Positions 56,069-64,000 of a stretch of 64,000 nt of DNA are shown one piece after another. A program made the translations under genes and the position numbers. Every line of letters begins with the position of its first letter. Position 1 is the first letter of the stretch. Source of the DNA: Verrucomicrobiales bacterium (GTDB taxonomy: Bacteria > Verrucomicrobiota > Verrucomicrobiia > Limisphaerales > J093); assembly GCA_015075445.1 (NCBI GenBank), contig JABTUJ010000007.1, positions 62,001 through 126,000 on the forward strand. The letters run 5' to 3'. Below the pieces are notes generated by a model. The model saw nothing but the letters and a program-made list of their open reading frames with translations. It was not told the DNA's origin and searched no databases.

Positions 56069-56632
56069 TCACGGGTGCAGGCGATCGTCACGACCCGGCA
56101 GACCGGTCCACAGCTGAAGGCGCCTCGCGAAGACACGGGCCTCCGGCGGCACAGACTCCTCGCTCGCGGGGAAGCTGCGAAGCCACACCGTCGGCCGACC
56201 ATCAACGAGCTTCAGTCCGACGTCGGCCGTGTAGCAGGTGCTGCCTTCGCCCTCGTGCGCCACGTGGCGGAGGAGCACGCTTCCGAACTCGTCCAACGCC
56301 TGGCGTGTCCGACGCAACACCGAATCTCCGTACCGAAGCACCGAGACTACCTCACGGCGTGCGAGGTCAAGCTGCCAGAGACGGTTCACCGGTCCGAACC
56401 CGGAAGCAACGAGCAGCAGACCGGCCAGGATCCGGAAGGTCCACTGGTGCTCGACTTCCTCCGGCCTCAGCGGTGCCTCATAGACGAGAGAGCAGACGAA
56501 CAGGAACCCTGCCGCTGCGAGACCCAGCAGGGACCGGCCGACCTGAGTGCCGGGGCTGGGCCGTTCGCTGAGGTCGAGCAGCACACCGTCCGCCTCCCGA
56601 CCGGCTTCGCGAAGATGGTTCTCGGGCATCAT
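56069..56632 (-). CDS. Hypothetical membrane protein with two helices
   Basis: The 187-residue protein has two predicted membrane helices (SLLGLAAAGFLFVCSLVYEA and ILAGLLLVASGFGPV) and a cytosolic C-terminal half with strands (VVSVLRYGDSVLRR, STCYTADVGLKLVDG). No family was recognised. It is upstream of the lipoprotein in the same cassette, between repeat copies C and D. Confidence 0.6.
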   Translation of the reverse strand: MMPENHLREAGREADGVLLDLSERPSPGTQVGRSLLGLAAAGFLFVCSLVYEAPLRPEEVEHQWTFRILAGLLLVASGFGPVNRLWQLDLARREVVSVLRYGDSVLRRTRQALDEFGSVLLRHVAHEGEGSTCYTADVGLKLVDGRPTVWLRSFPASEESVPPEARVFARRLQLWTGLPGRDDRLHP

Positions 56633-56721
56633 GCGTTTCGGTTTGCCAGCGGCCGGCTTGGTAATGACCGCCAGCCGTTCCGATTATCCAGAGAAGCGTT
56701 TCGGGTGAATCCTTACAGGCC

Positions 56722-57097
56722 GGGGTCGGACCACGCGAAGCCCTTGATTGCCTGCAAGTTGACTGATCTGCGAGGCGCTCCTGTTCGCTTGTGGGCGCCT
56801 TTTTGGGCCGGGTTCCGCCCTGCAAGGATGGCGTCGCCACTGCGATGGCCGCTCCAGATTCAGGGCCCCCGGGTACCTGCCACCTGGACTTTGGCGGCCG
56901 CGCCGACGCGACCCGGGCGCCGCGCAACCGACGTCAGTCGGGCTTCGGCGCCAGGAACCGGGCCCGAAACCGACTGCAAGGGCCAGCCTCGAACGACGAT
57001 GACCGGAGGGGACGTTGACGTGGAACCAGTTCCTGTGGTTCGACCCCTCGCTCCGAGGGAAGGGGAATGGGATATGACAAAGTAAAGAACTGACCCC
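56722..57097 (-). repeat. 376-bp family repeat, copy D
   Basis: Begins GGGGTCGGACCACGCGAAGC and ends GTAAAGAACTGACCCC. The right end is 7 bp past the stop codon of the DUF2075-type remnant; the left end is 89 bp upstream of the membrane-protein start. Confidence 0.92.
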
Positions 57098-57104
57098 TTT
57101 GGTT

Positions 57105-57566
57105 CAGCCAAGGGTGGGAAGGCCGAGGTCGGTGAGGTAACCGAAGGTGGCATCGTAGAACTCCGGCAGCCGGGTCGGATCGTCCGGGTCGCCCGGCGGT
57201 ACGAAGATGGCCATGCCCTGGCGGGCACGCGTGAGCAGTACCCGATAGGCATTGAGGAGATACCTTGAATTCCAGGACAAAGAGTAGCGGCCCGACGAGC
57301 AGGACGACGTCCACGCGCCGACCCATCCGCGGGATGTTGAACTCGAAATAGATCGAGCCCTCCAGTCCGCGAAGGCCCTCTCGGAGCACGTCGATTTGCG
57401 CCAGCCACGCGTCTCGCTGGGCGGGCTCCACGGGGAAGTCGCTCTTGCGCGTCAGACGTCCGATGATGGTGTCCGATTCCGCCTCCAGGAACTCAGCGAT
57501 CGCGGCGTGATACCACGCGCGCTCTATCCGGACTGGGCCAGCAGCAGGTCCTGGCTGGGCTTCCAT
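57105..57566 (-). pseudogene. Internally deleted DUF2075-type helicase-like gene
   Basis: The N-terminal ~105 residues from ATG 57566 (WYHAAIAEFLEAESDTIIGR, YFEFNIPRMGRRVDVVLLVG, LLFVLEFKV) match the nuclease-like start of DUF2075 proteins, normally over 600 residues with a P-loop helicase domain. Directly after EFKV the sequence changes frame and resumes as LNAYRVLLTRARQGMAIFVP and FYDATFGYLTDLGLPTLG, the family's very C-terminus. The whole ATPase core is missing. The gene is dead, or the assembly skipped ~1.4 kb. Confidence 0.85.
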
Positions 57567-57666
57567 GGGCGGGAGACTGCCAGGTTGATCCTGGGAAGTG
57601 AAGTCCGCCCGCGGTTCACCGGTGGCGTTGCGCGGCGCGGGCCCCGTCCGGTAGGCTGGCGGGCCG

Positions 57667-59625
57667 ATGCTGACGTTCGCGGGGTTGACCAAGAGTTTCG
57701 CGGGACGGACGCTTTTCGCCGAGGCGACGTTGTCGCTGGTGAAGGGCGACCGGGTGGCTGTCGTGGGCCCGAATGGAGCCGGCAAGTCCACGCTGTTCCG
57801 GATCTTGCTGGGGCAGGAGACCGCCGATGTAGGCGAGGTGACGTGGGGGCGCGGCACGCGCCTGGGGTACCTGCCCCAGGAGAGCGAGCCGGCCGGCGAC
57901 GAGACCGTGCTCGAGATCGCGTTGGGCCTGACCCACGCGGGGACACGACGGCCCGCCGGCGATGATCGGGAGCTGGTGGACGTCGGCGACGGGCCGCATC
58001 CGGACCATGCGCCGGACGGCGAGACCGTGGCGCGGGCGAAACAGATCCTCGCGGGACTGGCGTTTCGGCAGACGGACTTCGACCGGCCGGCGAAGCAGAT
58101 GAGCGGCGGCTGGGTGATGCGCGCGCATCTGGCGCGGTTGCTCGTGCAGGAGCCGGACCTGCTGATGCTGGACGAGCCGACCAACCACCTGGACCTCGAG
58201 GCCCTGCTCTGGGTGCAGGAGTACCTGCGGGCTTACCCGGGCTCGATGCTCCTGATCTCGCACGACCGCGAGTTCCTCAACCAGCTCTGCACCCACGTGG
58301 TCGAGCTGCGCCAGACGCGGCTGCTCAAGTACACGGGCAACTTCGACCGGTTCATCGAGCAGCGGGCCGCGCTGGAGGAAACGCTGGAGGCCACGTGGAA
58401 GGCGCAGCAGCGCGAGATCGACCGGCTGCAGCGGTTCGTGGACCGGTTCCGGGCGAAGAACACCAAGGCCGCGCAGGCCCAGAGCAAGCTCAAGCAGATC
58501 GAGCGGCTCAAGGAGGAGCAGGGCGAGGCCCCCGGCGGTCCCGAGGCCACGGTCGGGTTCAGCTTTCCCCAGCCCGAACGCAGCGGCCTGCGCGTGATCC
58601 GGCTCGAGGAGGTCGGGTTCGCCTATCCCGGCGACGGGGTGCGTCCGCCCTTGCCGGTGTACGATGCCCTGGATTTCGAGGTGGAACGGGGCGCACGCAT
58701 CGTGCTGGTGGGACCGAACGGGGCGGGCAAGTCCACGTTGCTGAAGCTGCTCTCAGGCAACCTGACGCCGCAGGCCGGCGAACGTCGGCTCGGCCACAAT
58801 GTGCACCTCGGCTATTACTCCCAGTTCCGCACTGAGATGTTGCGGCCCGAACGCACCGTGCTCGAGGAGGCCATGCACACGCCGCAACGCGTCACCGAGA
58901 CGTTCGTCCGGACGGTCCTGGGCAGTTTCCTGTTCCGGGGCGACGACGTGTTCAAGCGGGTGTCGGTCCTGAGCGGGGGCGAGAAGAGCCGGCTGGCGCT
59001 GGTGAAGCTGCTCCTGGACCCGCCGAACTTCCTGCTGATGGACGAGCCCACCACGCACCTGGACATGGCCAGCATTGACGCGTTGATCGAGGCGCTCGAG
59101 CCCTACACCGGCACGCTGGTGTTCATCAGCCACGACGTCCACTTCATCCGGGCCATCGCCAACCAGGTCATTCACGTGCGCGCCGGGCGGCTCACGCCGT
59201 ACGCGGGAGGGTACGATTATTACCTCGAGAAGACCGCCCAGGCCGCGCGGGCGGGATTGACGGGCGACGGTCCCGGAGGTGCGGCGCCGGCCAATCATGC
59301 CCGGGTGGTCACGCCGTCGCCCGGGGCCGACGGCACGGTCTCGAGAAAGGAACAACGCCGGCTGGCGGCGGAGGCGCGGCAGGCGCAGTCACGGTTGAAA
59401 CGCGAGGTTCAGCAGCAGGTGAAGGCGCTCGAGGACGAAATCGCCGCGCTCGAGGTGCGCGAGAAGGAGTTGGTGGCCGAACTCGAGTCGCCGGCCACCT
59501 ACGCCGAGCGCGGGCGCGCGGTGGAGATCAACCGCGAGCTCGCGGAGTTGCATGAGCGGTTGCCCGGGCTGCACACGGCGTGGGAGGAGGCGGCGACGCG
59601 CCTGCTTGAGTTCGGTGAGGGTTGA
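57667..59625 (+). CDS. ABC-F family ATP-binding protein
   Basis: The 652-residue soluble protein has two ABC domains. The first has Walker A GPNGAGKSTL (~37), signature MSGGWVMRAHL and Walker B LLMLDEPTNHLDL; the second has Walker A GPNGAGKSTLLK (~352), LSGGEKSRLAL and LLMDEPTTHLDM. A charged linker lies between them (about 235-300) and a C-terminal coiled coil runs from about 560 to 650. This is the ABC-F (Uup/EttA-like) pattern of ribosome-associated translation factors; no membrane domain is present, so it is not a transporter. The coiled-coil tail suggests the Uup/YheS side. It is divergent from the DUF2075 remnant. Confidence 0.93.
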   Translation: MLTFAGLTKSFAGRTLFAEATLSLVKGDRVAVVGPNGAGKSTLFRILLGQETADVGEVTWGRGTRLGYLPQESEPAGDETVLEIALGLTHAGTRRPAGDDRELVDVGDGPHPDHAPDGETVARAKQILAGLAFRQTDFDRPAKQMSGGWVMRAHLARLLVQEPDLLMLDEPTNHLDLEALLWVQEYLRAYPGSMLLISHDREFLNQLCTHVVELRQTRLLKYTGNFDRFIEQRAALEETLEATWKAQQREIDRLQRFVDRFRAKNTKAAQAQSKLKQIERLKEEQGEAPGGPEATVGFSFPQPERSGLRVIRLEEVGFAYPGDGVRPPLPVYDALDFEVERGARIVLVGPNGAGKSTLLKLLSGNLTPQAGERRLGHNVHLGYYSQFRTEMLRPERTVLEEAMHTPQRVTETFVRTVLGSFLFRGDDVFKRVSVLSGGEKSRLALVKLLLDPPNFLLMDEPTTHLDMASIDALIEALEPYTGTLVFISHDVHFIRAIANQVIHVRAGRLTPYAGGYDYYLEKTAQAARAGLTGDGPGGAAPANHARVVTPSPGADGTVSRKEQRRLAAEARQAQSRLKREVQQQVKALEDEIAALEVREKELVAELESPATYAERGRAVEINRELAELHERLPGLHTAWEEAATRLLEFGEG

Positions 59626-59790
59626 GCGTGTTGGTGCCGAGGGGCCAACGAGGTGGCGGGCGGTCATCGACTTCTCACAGAAGGTAACGAAGGAAACGAA
59701 GAACCAGCCAGTCGTTCGGTGCCTCCGCTGCCTTCTTTAAAGCACCAACTCGTGGTTTGCTTTCATCGATTTCGAATTGTAGCGAACGAG

Positions 59791-59814
59791 GTGGCGGGCG
59801 AGGGCGCCCGCCAC
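59791..59814. repeat. Short perfect inverted repeat
   Basis: GTGGCGGGCG and CGCCCGCCAC pair over 10 bp around a 4-nt loop. It sits in the gap between the convergent ABC-F and alpha-galactosidase genes and may end transcription; a partial GTGGCGGGCG also occurs at 59653. Confidence 0.75.
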
Positions 59815-59868
59815 AGCGCCCGGGGCGGGCGCGGTCCCCAACCAAGGCGGACGAGGCCGCGGAAGGGT

Positions 59869-62370
59869 TCATCTCTTACGGTAGGTCAGCAGGGCCGAAC
59901 CGGGTCGGGCGTTGATACGGACTTCGAGGCCGCGCTCGATCAACTCGCGGCCCGCCACCGCGGTTGTCGTGCCCGCGTCCAACTCGCGCACGGCGTAGGC
60001 CGCGTCCGGGCGAAGCTGGCGGAGGGGCAGACGCGCGGACTCATACGGGCTGTCGGGACGGCGCAACACGACGACCAGGCCGTCGCCGGCTTCGGGGCGG
60101 TCGAGCTGGTACGCCATCCAGACGTCGCGCGCCTGGGAGTAGGGCGTGAGCGGGTAGTAATCGCCGAGGTAGAAGTCGCGGATCTCGACGTACTGCGCCA
60201 GCGTGCGCCGGGCCCAGTCGAACGGGAAGTCGGCCGGGATGCGTTCGGCGGGGACGTCCCCCGACACCCACCAGTTCAGGCACAGACTGCTGCACATGCT
60301 GCTGCGGAACTCGTAGTCGTCGCCGGGACGATCCTGGCTGGTGGCGCTCAAGGGCACCCAGGCCAACAGGCCGTAGGTGTGGCATTGATGGGCGATTGGA
60401 TCGCGCGGTCCGTCCGTACGCCAAAACGGAGTGGAGCGGCCGACGGTTTCGAGGTCGATGCGACGGCCGCCGCTGGCGCAGTTGTCGATGAGGAGGCCCG
60501 GGTGCCGGGCGCGGAGGCCGTCCCAGAACGCGTACAAGCCTTCGATGTAGCGGATCTCCGCCATGCCCTGGCGGTCGGGCGCATCGGTCTTCTGCCAGAA
60601 CCCGAGTGGGTCGATGTTGAAGTCCTGGCGGTAGCACCCGAGGCCGAATTCCTCGATGCGATCGCCGATGAAGCGGGTGAGGAACTCGCGCGCCGCGGGT
60701 AGGCCGAGGTTGAAGAGGGCGTTCTTGCCGCCGGTCGTGAGGAGCCAGTCGGCGTGGTCGCGGTGCCACGGCGTGTCGCGGTGGACGCGTTCGGGCTCGA
60801 ACCAGAGCATCAGCTCACGGTCGTGTTGTCGGAGGGCATCGCTCAGCGGCTTGAAGCCCTCGGGGTAAAGGGCGGTCTTGACGCGCCAATCTCCGACGCT
60901 GGTGGGCCAGCCGCCGGTCCCGTACCACTCGGCGTCGATCCAGTAGTAGTCCACCGGAAGGCGTTCCTCGACGATCCGCCGGATGTTATCGAGGTGCACC
61001 TCGGCGTGGGTGCCGCCCCAGTTGCCGCAGGTGATCGGCGGCGTCATGGGCCGGCCGTGGACGGTGGGACGGTGGTGCGCGAGCAGGAAGCGGCGCAGGA
61101 GATTCTGCCCGCGCCAGCGATCGCCCTGGTAGAACAGCAGGAGCATGCGGGGCGTGCGGATCTCCTCGCCGGGCTTGAGCACGAGGCGCGTCTTGGCCAG
61201 GCCGGCCTGGAGCGAAACCGTGCCCTGTGGGTCCGCCGAGAAGTCCGCCGCCCATTCGCCCGTCCAGCCGATGGCCGTCACGACCCCGCCGCCGGCACCT
61301 TCGACGTTGAAGAAGGGGAGCACCTGGCTCGAGGAACGTCCGCCGCCGGGTTGGAGGTGCAGGTTCGCGCCGGGCTTGAGCACGGTGAGTTGTGGGGCGA
61401 AATCGTCGAACGAAGCGACACCGCCCTTGGCCCAGTGCAAGGTTGTGGTGGGCGAGGGCGGGAGGGGCAGGGCGGTGTCCAGCGCCAGGAGGTTCTCGAT
61501 CATGGGCGTGTCGGCCGTGCCCGCGTTGCGGAGGTGCGCCACCCACTCGATGGTGGGGAAGTCGGCGAACGCCACGGTCTCAAGGCGCACCTGCAGGCCG
61601 CTGGCGGGGTCGGCGTAGGTGAGTTCGCGGCGGAGCAGGCCGTTGGCATCAGCCGACGCGCGGAGACTCCGGGTCCAGGTGGGGAGCAGGTTGGTGCTGG
61701 GGGTTTGGCCGAGCCGGAACGAGAGGCCGAACGGGTTGGCTTCGGCGGCGTCCGACCACGGCAGGTCTTGGAGACGCAGGCGGGTGCCGTCCTCGAGTTC
61801 GACGGTCGCAGCCGCCCACAGCGCCTGATCCCAGCCGCGGCCGTCTCCGCCGTCCTTGACCCGCAACTCGAAGGCGAGCGCGCCGTTCAGGGGCACGGAC
61901 AGGGGGCGAGGCCCGTCGGCCAGGCGCAGGACGGGCGTGGAGAAGATCTCGGCGCCGCCCACGAGCACGTGGAAGGTCACCGACCCGTTGCCGAGCGCGG
62001 CGCCGCGGCGGGTGTCGTCGTTGTTCTCAAGACCGACGTCGGCGGTGAAGCGCCGGCCGGGGTGGGCCAGGCGGACTTCGAGGTGTTTGGTCGAGTTGAA
62101 CGCCAGGCCGTGCGGGTAGGTCTGGTCGCCGAGTTGGAACGGTGTGCCGCGCCAGGAACGGCCGCGGCTGACGCCGTCCGCCGTGTCCTGATGAACAATC
62201 TTGAGCGAGGAGCGGGCGGAGGGTGGGGCGGCGGGGAAGGTGGCGTCGAACCAAGCCCGCGCCTGTTCGAACTCGGCCGGCGCCGGCGTGACCGCGCGGG
62301 CGGGCGGGGTCGAGTTGAGGAAGACCAATGCCGGGAGGAGGCCGAGGCCGAGGATGGGGAAGGCTTTCAT
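59869..62370 (-). CDS. Secreted alpha-galactosidase, NPCBM + GH36-like
   Basis: The 833-residue protein from ATG 62370 has a signal peptide (LLPALVFLNSTPPARA) and an NPCBM domain (about 75-205, LGDQTYPHGLAFNSTKHLEV, GLENNDD). A GH36/GH27-like catalytic barrel follows. DYYWIDAEWYGTGGWP and LMLWFEPERV line the site, the Asp in CYRQDFNIDP (~582) is the likely nucleophile and the Asp in FWRTDGP (~652) the acid/base. A C-terminal beta domain follows. It should release galactose from plant-type oligosaccharides. The open frame to 63792 overlaps the divergent gene and is not used. Confidence 0.92.
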   Translation of the reverse strand: MKAFPILGLGLLPALVFLNSTPPARAVTPAPAEFEQARAWFDATFPAAPPSARSSLKIVHQDTADGVSRGRSWRGTPFQLGDQTYPHGLAFNSTKHLEVRLAHPGRRFTADVGLENNDDTRRGAALGNGSVTFHVLVGGAEIFSTPVLRLADGPRPLSVPLNGALAFELRVKDGGDGRGWDQALWAAATVELEDGTRLRLQDLPWSDAAEANPFGLSFRLGQTPSTNLLPTWTRSLRASADANGLLRRELTYADPASGLQVRLETVAFADFPTIEWVAHLRNAGTADTPMIENLLALDTALPLPPSPTTTLHWAKGGVASFDDFAPQLTVLKPGANLHLQPGGGRSSSQVLPFFNVEGAGGGVVTAIGWTGEWAADFSADPQGTVSLQAGLAKTRLVLKPGEEIRTPRMLLLFYQGDRWRGQNLLRRFLLAHHRPTVHGRPMTPPITCGNWGGTHAEVHLDNIRRIVEERLPVDYYWIDAEWYGTGGWPTSVGDWRVKTALYPEGFKPLSDALRQHDRELMLWFEPERVHRDTPWHRDHADWLLTTGGKNALFNLGLPAAREFLTRFIGDRIEEFGLGCYRQDFNIDPLGFWQKTDAPDRQGMAEIRYIEGLYAFWDGLRARHPGLLIDNCASGGRRIDLETVGRSTPFWRTDGPRDPIAHQCHTYGLLAWVPLSATSQDRPGDDYEFRSSMCSSLCLNWWVSGDVPAERIPADFPFDWARRTLAQYVEIRDFYLGDYYPLTPYSQARDVWMAYQLDRPEAGDGLVVVLRRPDSPYESARLPLRQLRPDAAYAVRELDAGTTTAVAGRELIERGLEVRINARPGSALLTYRKR

Positions 62371-62619
62371 CGTGATGCAGGGCAGCGGTGGAAGCCTGCG
62401 CCAGGGACGGGGTGTTGACAAGACCGGGGTACGGCTGGGAGACGAAAAGCGCCGCTGGAAGACGCCGCACTCCATACGCGTTGCGCGTGCTGGGCGGTGT
62501 GAAGGTCGCGAAGCGTCTGGAGTGCGCGCGGTTGACCGCCGCTTTGCGTCACGGCCGGGGGAGGGGGCTGTCCCCGGGTCCGGGCTTGACGGCCTTCGGT
62601 GTCCGGCCACGATCCGCCC

Positions 62620-63864
62620 ATGAATCCACCTCTTCCCGCCAACACGACGGAGCGCATTTCCCCTGCCACGGCAGGACGCGTGGGGCGCCGTGATTTTCTG
62701 GGCACGCTGGGTCTCGGCTCGCTGGGGGCCGCGTGGGCCGGCAGCGCCTTGTGGTCCGGTCGCGGCGCGGATCTGCGGGAACAGGCGCGGCCGTGGGAAC
62801 CGGTGTCGGATCGCAAGGTCCGCGTGGGCATCGTGGGCTACGGCGTGTGCCGGTTCGGTGCGGACTTCGGGTTCCAGGATCACCCGAATGTCGAGATCGT
62901 CGCCGTGAGCGACCTGTTCCCGGACCGGCGGGCAGGGTTGATGAAGGCGTGTCGGTGCGACCGCTCGTACGAGTCGCTCGAGTTGTTGGTGAAGGATCCG
63001 AAGATCGAGGCGGTGTTTGTGGCCACGGACGCCCCGAGCCACGCGCGGCACTGCATCGAGGTGCTCAAGCACGGCAAGCACGTGATGTGTGCCGTGCCCG
63101 CCACCTGGGGGTCCATCGAGGAAGGGGAGGAGTTGCTGGCGACCGTCCGGGCGACCGGCCTGAAGTACATGATGGCCGAGACCAGTTGCTACCATGCGTC
63201 GTGTCACGCCATGCGGACGATCTATCGCGCCGGCGGTTTCGGGAAGCTCGTGTACTCGGAAGGTGAGTACTACCACTACACGACCGAGCCGATTGCGTCG
63301 TATCGGAACTGGCGGGTTGGGGGCCCGCCGCTGTGGTACCCGACGCACTCGACGGCCTTCTACGTGGGCGTCACCGGGCAACGGTTCACGTCGGTGTCGT
63401 GTCTGGGATTCCGGGGGACGCGACCGCAGCACCAGCCGGGCGGCAATGCGTACGGCAACCCGTTTGCCGATGAAATTGCCCTGTTCGAGACCACGGAGGG
63501 GGGCGTGTCGCGGATGTTGATGAGCGGGTCGGTGGCCCGGCATGTGGAGGAGACAGGGCGGGTGTTTGGGGAGCGGGGCCGGATGGCGGGGATGCAGTAC
63601 TGGGGCGAGATGGAGGAGCAACTGCCGGACATTTCGCGGCCGCCGCTGCCGCCGGGGGTGCCGGCAGGCGGGCACGGGGGATCGCACGGCCCGCTGATGA
63701 ACGAGTTCATCACGGCCATTCTGCAGGACCGGTCGCCGCTGGTGGACATCTACGAATCCCTGGCCATGACCATTCCCGGGATTGTGGCGCACACGTCGGC
63801 CTTGAAAGCCGGCGAGCGGCTGAAGATTCCGCAGTACGACCGCACGGCAAACGCATCAAAATGA
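62620..63864 (+). CDS. Gfo/Idh/MocA-family oxidoreductase, Tat-exported, EKP motif absent
   Basis: The 414-residue protein from ATG 62620 has a Tat signal (GRRDFLGTLGLGSLGAAWAG) and Rossmann motif VGIVGYGVCRFG (near 70). At the position of the catalytic EKP motif it reads VMCAVPATWGS, so the usual Lys is missing. Some related exported oxidoreductases also lack it; activity may use another residue, or the protein binds without turnover. Further segments (AETSCYHASCHAMRTIYRAG, EGEYYHY, LMNEFITAILQDR) are regular for the family. It is divergent from the alpha-galactosidase; the shared 249-bp gap should contain both promoters. Confidence 0.87.
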   Translation: MNPPLPANTTERISPATAGRVGRRDFLGTLGLGSLGAAWAGSALWSGRGADLREQARPWEPVSDRKVRVGIVGYGVCRFGADFGFQDHPNVEIVAVSDLFPDRRAGLMKACRCDRSYESLELLVKDPKIEAVFVATDAPSHARHCIEVLKHGKHVMCAVPATWGSIEEGEELLATVRATGLKYMMAETSCYHASCHAMRTIYRAGGFGKLVYSEGEYYHYTTEPIASYRNWRVGGPPLWYPTHSTAFYVGVTGQRFTSVSCLGFRGTRPQHQPGGNAYGNPFADEIALFETTEGGVSRMLMSGSVARHVEETGRVFGERGRMAGMQYWGEMEEQLPDISRPPLPPGVPAGGHGGSHGPLMNEFITAILQDRSPLVDIYESLAMTIPGIVAHTSALKAGERLKIPQYDRTANASK

Positions 63865-63935
63865 ATGGAACGTGGACCGGATGTGCCATGTGGGCTGCCG
63901 ACTCCCCCGGCGTGGAAGCGCACGAGGCGCGGGGA

Positions 63936-64000
63936 TCAGAAGTTGGTCTCGACCATCGGCCGGTAGGTGAGTTCGTGGACGACGACATCGTCCGGCGCGG
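63936..64000 (-). CDS. C-terminal end of an unidentified gene, cut by the window edge
   Basis: On the minus strand the last bases read APDDVVVHELTYRPMVETNF followed by TGA (63936-63938). The frame is open to the window end. Too short to identify; the composition looks like real protein. Confidence 0.4.
   Translation of the reverse strand, partial: APDDVVVHELTYRPMVETNF

Noticed and set aside
50538..57097. CRISPR array or classical integron
   Set aside because: The repeats are ~376 bp and separated by kilobase genes, with no cas or integrase gene, and no attC core (GTTRRRY) could be recognised.
62371..63792. N-terminal extension of the alpha-galactosidase frame
   Set aside because: It overlaps the divergent oxidoreductase, and a signal peptide begins exactly at ATG 62370.

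Overview
The window is 64 kb of GC-rich bacterial chromosome. No rRNA, tRNA or CRISPR array was seen. The gene content points to the phylum Verrucomicrobiota, probably the Limisphaerales/Pedosphaera side. The pointers are a prepilin-like protein with an H-X9-DG motif, LVIVD and NHL beta-propellers, Tat-exported Gfo/Idh oxidoreductases, a TIGR03067-type lipoprotein, many secreted carbohydrate-active enzymes, and abundant short dispersed repeats. This placement is inference from families; no marker-gene phylogeny was possible.

Layout. (1) 1-11.5 kb, minus strand: an ECF sigma factor overlaps a FecR/PDZ/TPR membrane protein, followed by an Asp-box propeller protein, a 1068-residue LVIVD-repeat protein, a type II pseudopilin and a second LVIVD protein cut by the window edge. 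This reads as one sigma-controlled cell-surface cluster. (2) 11.6-13.4 kb: decayed remnants of opgG and opgH, riddled with deletions and repeats. (3) 13.4-14.8 kb: a Tat-exported oxidoreductase. (4) 15.1-19.3 kb: a four-gene DDE transposon (zinc-ribbon protein, DDE transposase, ExeA/TniB-like ATPase, RepA-like ATPase) next to an OLD-type ATPase-TOPRIM gene. (5) 21.3-31.3 kb: an RND/MMPL exporter converging on a copper/silver-type efflux operon (two YHS-type metal-binding proteins, a Cys-rich peptide, TolC-like, CusB-like and CusA-like proteins). (6) 31.4-40.4 kb: secreted glycan-active proteins interleaved with asnA and an exported nitrilase. (7) 40.6-50.4 kb: ffh, an SGNH-like membrane protein, a propeller histidine kinase with its NarL-type regulator, a frameshifted mgtC, a TPR/secretin-N protein and a lipoprotein. 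(8) 50.5-57.1 kb: four copies of a ~376-bp repeat divide minus-strand genes into cassettes. (9) 57.7-63.9 kb: an ABC-F ATPase, an NPCBM alpha-galactosidase and a second Tat oxidoreductase.

The most interesting locus is 50.8-52.2 kb. A short ORF ending in a Gly/Cys repeat tail lies 6 bp upstream of a radical SAM/SPASM gene. This is the layout of a RiPP (ribosomally made, post-translationally modified peptide) system, and the pair is bracketed by two copies of the 376-bp repeat. All four copies begin GGGGTC and end GACCCC, and each lies 7-20 bp past the stop codon of a minus-strand gene. An unrelated 26-bp perfect inverted repeat at 13.4 kb has the same placement.

Several genes (opgG, opgH, a DUF2075-type gene, mgtC, possibly the TPR gene) carry internal deletions or frameshifts. 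Either the genome is decaying locally or the assembly has errors; the sequence alone cannot separate the two.
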